10,221 bases of DNA from Desulfuromonadales bacterium C00003068 (lineage in GTDB: Bacteria > Desulfobacterota > Desulfuromonadia > Desulfuromonadales > Desulfuromonadaceae), in the NCBI GenBank assembly GCA_001751155.1, contig MAXR01000203.1, positions 1-10,221 on the forward strand, given 5' to 3'. Positions 6,490 through 10,221 of this stretch are shown in pieces. Below the pieces are notes generated by a model. That model searched no databases. It had not been told where the DNA came from and worked only from the letters and a program-made list of their open reading frames with translations. Position numbers and translations under genes: made by a program. Positions within the stretch are counted from its first letter, which is position 1; each line of letters starts with the position of its first letter.

Positions 6490-6870
6490 ATGTATACCGA
6501 TAAGGTGATGGACCATTTCTCTAATCCAAGAAATGTGGGGCAGATTGAGCATCCGAACGTTGTGGTGAAGGTTGGTGATCCGGGCTGCGGTGATGCGGTA
6601 TTGATCTTTTTAAAGATCGATAATGATGTCATCACAGACGTGAAATATAAGGTTTATGGTTGTGGTGCAGCGATTGCCACCACATCAATGGCCAGTACGA
6701 TGATTATGGGTAAGTCGTTGGATGAGGCACTTGAGGTGACCGATGATACGGTTGCTGAGGCACTAGGCGGCTTACCGGAAAACAAAATGCACTGTTCTAA
6801 CTTGGCGGCGACGGCAATTCGCGCTGCGGTGACGCGGTATTTGCATCCGCCAGAAAATACAGAATCCTAG
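6490..6870 (+). CDS. IscU/NifU-type iron-sulfur cluster assembly scaffold
   Basis: This 126-residue protein is about the length of E. coli IscU (128) and corresponds to the N-terminal domain of NifU. It starts MYTDKVMDHFSNPRNVG, a nearly canonical IscU beginning. The cluster ligands are intact: Cys33 and Asp35 in DPGCGD, Cys58 in YGCGAAIA, and His101-Cys102 in MHCS. The segment before the last cysteine is LPENK rather than the LPPVK used by HscA-dependent IscU, so it resembles the NifU type. The scaffold receives sulfur from a cysteine desulfurase and passes assembled clusters to apoproteins in the cytoplasm; no desulfurase gene is adjacent. ATG 6490 is chosen over an in-frame GTG at 6469 because the family starts there and a GGGAGAG run lies about 9 bases upstream. 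The gene stands alone, divergent from the helicase gene and closed by a terminator. Confidence 0.9.
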   Translation: MYTDKVMDHFSNPRNVGQIEHPNVVVKVGDPGCGDAVLIFLKIDNDVITDVKYKVYGCGAAIATTSMASTMIMGKSLDEALEVTDDTVAEALGGLPENKMHCSNLAATAIRAAVTRYLHPPENTES

Positions 6871-6920
6871 TCAAGAACTAGGGCAGGTGTGCCCAGTAGT
6901 TTTACATAAATAAGTGATTT

Positions 6921-6957
6921 AGCCCTGATCGTGTTTAGTCGATTCAGGGCTTTTTTT
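6921..6957 (+). terminator. intrinsic terminator after the iscU-like gene
   Basis: AGCCCTGA (6921-6928) pairs perfectly with TCAGGGCT (6944-6951), with a 15-base loop that can pair a little further, and a run of seven T follows (6951-6957). It lies 50 bases past the iscU stop and separates that transcript from the nuo operon. Confidence 0.85.
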
Positions 6958-7024
6958 GTTGAATGACGCGTGATTGATGGCGTTTACGTTGTGCAAAATA
7001 AAGCTTAAAAATGACATTTTTACC

Positions 7025-7033
7025 ACTGTATAC
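7025..7033 (+). promoter_or_regulatory. ACTGTATAC motif, distal copy upstream of nuoA
   Basis: This is an exact copy of the 9-mer found at 7106-7114 and, on the other strand, at 354-362 before nqrA. It lies 81 bases upstream of the proximal copy, nearly eight helical turns, so cooperative binding with looping is conceivable. The flanks differ between copies, so only the 9-mer itself is shared. Confidence 0.35.
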
Positions 7034-7105
7034 GAGTTGGAAAAAAGAGGAGATGATGAGGTCAAGGCATTGTTTTTAAAGGGCTTTGTGTTGTTCTGAT
7101 TGCAT

Positions 7106-7114
7106 ACTGTATAC
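7106..7114 (+). promoter_or_regulatory. ACTGTATAC motif, proximal copy upstream of nuoA
   Basis: This exact 9-mer ends 12 bases before the -35 box of the likely nuo promoter, a position typical of an activator that contacts RNA polymerase. Its left flank (ATACTGTATAC) is shared with the copy in front of nqrA, so these two agree over 11 bases. Confidence 0.4.
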
Positions 7115-7126
7115 TATATTTTTAGC

Positions 7127-7154
7127 TTGACAAAGTACTGGTTTTAACTTAAAT
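7127..7154 (+). promoter_or_regulatory. likely sigma70-type promoter of the nuo operon
   Basis: A perfect TTGACA (7127-7132) is followed after 16 bases by TTAAAT (7149-7154), a four-of-six match to TATAAT. It lies about 70 bases before nuoA and behind the iscU terminator, the expected place for the operon promoter. The weak -10 fits a promoter that needs an activator. Confidence 0.5.
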
Positions 7155-7226
7155 TGCACGACGCTGAAATAAGTAAATATGTCTGTTTGTGTGACATGAA
7201 TTAACCCTGTCTGGAGGAGCTGTTTC

Positions 7227-7583
7227 ATGCTTGAGAGTTATCTACCGATACTCGTCCTCATAGCCATCGCGCTGATGTTCGCATTGGGATCGGTGACTTT
7301 TTCATTCTTGGTTGGGCCAAAGAAGCCAAGTGCGGTTAAGCTCGCCCCATATGAGTGCGGTATGCCTCTTATCGGAACTGCTCGCGAGCGGTTTTCCGTT
7401 AAATTCTACATTATTGCTATGCTGTTCATTTTGTTCGACATCGAGACGGTATTTCTTTATCCGTGGGCCGTTGTCTTCAAAAAACTAGGCATCTTTGGTT
7501 TTGTAGAGATGGGCGTCTTTATCGTGATCTTGTTAGTTGGTTACGTTTACGTCTGGAAAAAAGGAGCATTGGAATGGGAGTAG
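7227..7583 (+). CDS. nuoA: NADH-quinone oxidoreductase (complex I) subunit A
   Basis: The 118-residue membrane protein has the usual NuoA length and three hydrophobic segments (about 5-29, 59-83, 91-110). The loop after the first carries the conserved YECG (42-45), and the second carries [11 protein letters not shown] (70-80) with the conserved acidic residues Asp71 and Glu73. NuoA sits at the junction of the membrane arm and the peripheral arm of NDH-1, next to the quinone site. The start ATG has an excellent GGAGGAG 7 bases upstream. It is the first gene of the operon, and its last codons overlap the start of nuoB by 10 bases, indicating translational coupling. Confidence 0.95.
   Translation: MLESYLPILVLIAIALMFALGSVTFSFLVGPKKPSAVKLAPYECGMPLIGTARERFSVKFYIIAMLFILFDIETVFLYPWAVVFKKLGIFGFVEMGVFIVILLVGYVYVWKKGALEWE
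7561..7566 (+). promoter_or_regulatory. nuoB Shine-Dalgarno inside the end of nuoA
   Basis: AAGGAG lies within the last codons of nuoA, 7 bases before the nuoB ATG at 7574. It fixes the nuoB start: the open frame extends upstream to 7463 but lies there inside nuoA and is not homologous to NuoB. Confidence 0.75.
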
Positions 7584-8116
7584 TACAAGGAGTTGAGCAA
7601 AGCTCTGAGCCTGACTACGGTAAGGTTTTAGGGAATAATATTATGACCACCTCTCTTGACTTGGTGGTTAACTGGGCGCGCTCCCGTTCATTGTGGCCTA
7701 TGACCTTTGGTCTTGCTTGTTGCGCGATTGAGATGATGTCTACTGGTGCAGCGCGTTTTGACCTCGACCGCATGGGTGTATTGTTCCGCGCATCACCACG
7801 TCAGGCCGATGTTATTATTATTGCGGGTACCGTTACGCATAAAATGTTGCCAGTTATTAAAGTTGTTTATGAGCAGATGCCTGAGCCCAAGTATGTTATC
7901 GCCATGGGTGCTTGTGCTTCCTCGGGTGGTGTGTTTGATACCTATAGTGTCGTGCAGGGTATTGATCAGGTCCTCCCTGTTGATGTTTATATTCCAGGTT
8001 GTCCACCACGTCCCGAAGGATTGTTGTACGGATTGATTAAGCTGCAAGAGAAGATTATGCGTGAGCGTAATAGTTTCGGAGCTGCTATCGGTGCCGGTGA
8101 TGTTATTCAGGGCTAG
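7574..8116 (+). CDS. nuoB: NADH-quinone oxidoreductase (complex I) subunit B
   Basis: The 180-residue NuoB/PSST subunit carries the last Fe-S cluster, N2, which hands electrons to quinone. All four ligands are visible: the tandem Cys49-Cys50 in [10 protein letters not shown], Cys114 in GACASSGG, and Cys143 in [10 protein letters not shown]. The motif [19 protein letters not shown] (61-79) is also typical. The protein acts in the peripheral arm at the interface with NuoD and NuoH. The gene overlaps nuoA by 10 bases and ends 35 bases before nuoC. The Fe-S ligands and quinone-side motifs are intact, so the product should be functional. Confidence 0.96.
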   Translation: MGVVQGVEQSSEPDYGKVLGNNIMTTSLDLVVNWARSRSLWPMTFGLACCAIEMMSTGAARFDLDRMGVLFRASPRQADVIIIAGTVTHKMLPVIKVVYEQMPEPKYVIAMGACASSGGVFDTYSVVQGIDQVLPVDVYIPGCPPRPEGLLYGLIKLQEKIMRERNSFGAAIGAGDVIQG

Positions 8117-8151
8117 TTTTTTGCTAGAAACCGAACAGATAGGAAAATAGT

Positions 8152-8631
8152 ATGAGCCAAGCTGTTGTAACAAAGCTGAAGGGTGCTTACGCCGCATCTG
8201 TCCTTGAAGTTAAGGAACATCGGGGCGAGGTGACGGTTACGGTAAAAAAAGAGGATATTGTAGCAATTTGCCAATTCCTTAAGGATGAGGCTGGTTATAA
8301 TTTCCTGTGTGACCTTTGTGGTGTGGACTATTTAGGCCAGCAACCACGGTTTATGGTTGTGTATAACCTCTATAATATTACTACCAAAGAGCGGTTGCGC
8401 GTCAAGGTGGCTGTAGAAGAAGAAGATGCTAAGGTGGATACTGTTTCCACTGTCTGGTCTACAGCGAACTGGCATGAACGTGAGTGCTGGGATTTGATGG
8501 GTATTGCTTTTAATAATCACCCTGATCTTCGTCGTATTCTTATGGCGGCAGACTGGGAAGGCCATCCATTGCGTAAAGATTATCCTCTTCAAGGACCTGA
8601 TCGCGAACTGTATCAGGGCCGAATTTCATAA
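8152..8631 (+). CDS. nuoC: NADH-quinone oxidoreductase (complex I) subunit C
   Basis: The 159-residue NuoC (30 kDa subunit) has the family signature between residues 109 and 130: ERECWDLMGIAF followed by NNHPDLRRIL. It is followed by DWEGHPLRKDYPL (134-146). NuoC is a structural peripheral-arm subunit that packs on NuoD. It is a separate gene here, not the NuoCD fusion found in E. coli and some other bacteria. AGGA lies 7 bases before the ATG, and a 36-base gap separates it from nuoD. Confidence 0.95.
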   Translation: MSQAVVTKLKGAYAASVLEVKEHRGEVTVTVKKEDIVAICQFLKDEAGYNFLCDLCGVDYLGQQPRFMVVYNLYNITTKERLRVKVAVEEEDAKVDTVSTVWSTANWHERECWDLMGIAFNNHPDLRRILMAADWEGHPLRKDYPLQGPDRELYQGRIS

Positions 8632-8667
8632 TCTAGCGCATTACCGATCTAAATAACGAGGCTTTAA

Positions 8668-9846
8668 ATGGCTAAAAAAGAGACGATGACAATAAATATG
8701 GGGCCGCAACATCCGTCAACGCACGGTGTGTTGCAATTGGTTCTTGAACTGGACGGCGAGACTGTTGTTAGTGCCGTACCCCATATCGGTTTTCTCCATC
8801 GTGGGGTGGAAAAACTAGCTGAAAATCGTAGTTACCACCGTGCACTTCCATTGACGGACCGCCTTGATTACTTGGCGCCTATGAGTAACAACCTTGGTTA
8901 CGTGTTGGCCGTGGAGAAGTTGCTCGGAATTACCGATCAAATTCCTGAGCGAGCTAAAGTTGTTCGGGTGATGATGTCCGAGTTGACACGGATCAAGAGT
9001 CACCTAGTTTGGTTGGCGACACATGCTTTGGATATCGGTGCTATGACCGTCTTTTTGTATTGTTTCCGTGAGCGTGAAGATATCATGGATATGTATGAAA
9101 AACTTTCTGGTGCACGTATGACGTCGAACTATTTCCGTGTCGGTGGTCTGTCGTTAGATCTTCCTGACGGTTTCGAAGATGATGTTCTTAAGTTCATCGA
9201 CGGTATGCCAGGACACCTTGAAACGTATGAAGGTTTGCTGACGGGAAATAAGATTTGGCAAAAACGGACCATTGGTGTTGCCGAAATTAGTGCCGAAGCT
9301 GCGATTGATATCGGCTTGACAGGTCCTGCACTGCGTGCCAGTGGTGTTGATTGGGATCTGCGCCGAGACAATCCATACTCGGGCTACGAAGATTATGAGT
9401 TTGAGGTTATCACCCGTGATGGTTGTGACACCTTTGACCGTTACAAGGCTCGTCTGGATGAGATGCGTGAATCATGCAAAATCATCCGTCAGGCTTTAGG
9501 GAAATTACAGCCTGGTCCGATCCTTGCCGATGTTCCATCGGTTTGCCTTCCTGCAAAGCAAGATGTTACCAATAGCATCGAAGGTTTGATTCATCACTTC
9601 AAGATTATCACTGAAGGCTTTAAACCCGAGCCTGGTGAGGTGTATCAAGGTATTGAAGCACCAAAAGGTGAATTAGGTTATTACATTATTTCAGATGGTA
9701 CAGCTAACCCGTTCCGTATGAAGATTAGACCTCCATCGTTTGTCAACCTTCAAGCATTGCCACAGATGATTGAGGGGAAATTGCTCGCCGATGTTGTTGC
9801 GGCAATTGGAACGCTAGATATCGTTTTGGGTGAAATCGACCGTTAG
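8668..9846 (+). CDS. nuoD: NADH-quinone oxidoreductase (complex I) subunit D
   Basis: The 392-residue NuoD (49 kDa subunit) forms the quinone-binding pocket with NuoB. It begins with the conserved NMGPQHPSTHG; His19 and Tyr68 (in RLDY) correspond by alignment to the quinone-contacting His38 and Tyr87 of Thermus Nqo4. Further marks are LHRGVEKL (43-50), the YSGYEDYEF stretch and the C-terminal APKGELGYYIISDG and NPFRMKIRPPSF. The length is that of a non-fused NuoD with a short N-terminus. GAGG sits 6 bases before the ATG. The next gene, 85 bases on, is nuoH, so the usual nuoE, nuoF and nuoG are absent at this point. Confidence 0.96.
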   Translation: MAKKETMTINMGPQHPSTHGVLQLVLELDGETVVSAVPHIGFLHRGVEKLAENRSYHRALPLTDRLDYLAPMSNNLGYVLAVEKLLGITDQIPERAKVVRVMMSELTRIKSHLVWLATHALDIGAMTVFLYCFREREDIMDMYEKLSGARMTSNYFRVGGLSLDLPDGFEDDVLKFIDGMPGHLETYEGLLTGNKIWQKRTIGVAEISAEAAIDIGLTGPALRASGVDWDLRRDNPYSGYEDYEFEVITRDGCDTFDRYKARLDEMRESCKIIRQALGKLQPGPILADVPSVCLPAKQDVTNSIEGLIHHFKIITEGFKPEPGEVYQGIEAPKGELGYYIISDGTANPFRMKIRPPSFVNLQALPQMIEGKLLADVVAAIGTLDIVLGEIDR

Positions 9847-9880
9847 TAAGTAGTGGCTAGGTATTTAACAGCCTTAAGTC

Positions 9881-9905
9881 TCCTGCTTACGTATATACGG
9901 CAGGA
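9881..9905 (+). repeat. hairpin in the nuoD-nuoH gap
   Basis: TCCTGC (9881-9886) pairs with GCAGGA (9900-9905), and inside it CGTATATACG (9890-9899) is itself a perfect 10-base palindrome, leaving a three-base bulge. No T run follows, so it is not a simple terminator. It could stabilise or mark a processing point in the operon mRNA between subunits of the peripheral and membrane arms. Confidence 0.4.
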
Positions 9906-9931
9906 ATAGAGAAGAAGGAAAGAGGAAAATC

Positions 9932-10221
9932 ATGCCAGAAATGCTTAGCCTCTCGAATGACCCGACACTGTTTATTTGTATTATGCTCGCCAAAATCTTA
10001 ATAGTGTTTATCGTGGTTATTTTGATCGTTGCTTATGCAACATATGCCGAGCGGAAAATCATTGGTCGGATGCAGACACGACTTGGACCCACTATGACGG
10101 GACCATTTGGTTTGTTGCAGCCAATCGCTGATGGTTTGAAGCTGTTTTTTAAGGAAGATATCATCCCCTCGCAAGCAAGCAAGTTAGCCTTTGTTCTTGC
10201 GCCGATGATGATTTTAGTTCC
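9932..10221 (+). CDS. nuoH: NADH-quinone oxidoreductase (complex I) subunit H, N-terminal part (partial)
   Basis: The first 96 residues of NuoH (ND1) are present and the gene runs off the right edge. The first transmembrane segment (about 15-37) is followed by [16 protein letters not shown] (38-53) and [20 protein letters not shown] (57-76), the most conserved part of the family. A second hydrophobic segment begins near residue 85. NuoH is the membrane subunit that completes the quinone chamber with NuoB and NuoD. The ATG at 9932 has GAGGA 5 bases upstream. This start is shorter than the lengths covered by most frame listings because the gene is cut off, but the motif evidence is strong. Confidence 0.95.
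   Translation, partial: MPEMLSLSNDPTLFICIMLAKILIVFIVVILIVAYATYAERKIIGRMQTRLGPTMTGPFGLLQPIADGLKLFFKEDIIPSQASKLAFVLAPMMILV

Larger units (their letters stand above)
6871..7226 (+). other. 356-base intergenic region between iscU and nuoA
   Basis: No gene is visible. It contains the iscU terminator (6921-6957), two ACTGTATAC motifs (7025-7033 and 7106-7114), the likely nuo promoter (7127-7154), and the nuoA ribosome binding site (7213-7219). The expected transcription start near 7161 leaves a leader of about 65 bases. The 170 bases between the terminator and the promoter are AT-rich, as expected of a control region. Confidence 0.7.

Noticed and set aside
6492..6497. GTATAC in the first codons of the iscU-like gene
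   Set aside because: It matches only the six-base core of the ACTGTATAC motif and is explained by the codons for Tyr and Thr.
6866..6882. CCTAGT/ACTAGG hairpin overlapping the iscU stop codon
   Set aside because: It lacks a T tract and is short; the real terminator lies at 6921-6957.

Overview
This window looks like a chromosomal segment from a Gram-negative anaerobe or facultative anaerobe, probably in the former Deltaproteobacteria (Desulfobacterota, or a Desulfuromonas-like group). That placement is inferred from four gene features. There is a PilZ domain of the Myxococcus/delta type fused to a worn-out receiver. A DinG-like helicase carries an N-terminal JAMM (RadC-like) domain. The nuo operon runs A-B-C-D and then directly to H. 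A Na+-NQR operon starts at the left edge. No mobile element, CRISPR array, tRNA or rRNA is visible.

Left part, minus strand (1-6277). The window opens with the first 24 codons of nqrA. Upstream of it lies a 479-base stretch without a recognised gene. It holds a candidate 27-codon small ORF with a strong ribosome binding site, a possible promoter, and short repeated motifs. Next come a 238-residue pseudo-receiver/PilZ protein, a periplasmic tail-specific protease (prc, S41 family), and an 845-residue JAMM-DinG helicase fusion. The order of transcription is helicase, a strong intrinsic terminator, prc, then the PilZ protein.

Right part, plus strand (6490-10221). A stand-alone IscU/NifU-type Fe-S scaffold gene diverges from the helicase gene, has its own sigma70-like promoter and ends at a clear terminator. 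The NDH-1 (complex I) operon then begins with nuoA, nuoB, nuoC, nuoD and the first 96 codons of nuoH, which runs off the right edge. nuoE, nuoF and nuoG, which encode the NADH-oxidising module, are not between nuoD and nuoH, so this locus may encode an 11-subunit type enzyme or borrow its electron-input module from elsewhere.

How it fits together. The two ends of the window start two different membrane quinone reductases: Na+-NQR at the left and proton-pumping NDH-1 at the right. The upstream regions of both share the exact 9-mer ACTGTATAC, in the same orientation relative to the gene. There is one copy before nqrA, two before nuoA, and no others that I found. This is the most testable regulatory hint in the window. 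The Fe-S scaffold next to nuo could supply clusters to complex I, but that is only inference from position.
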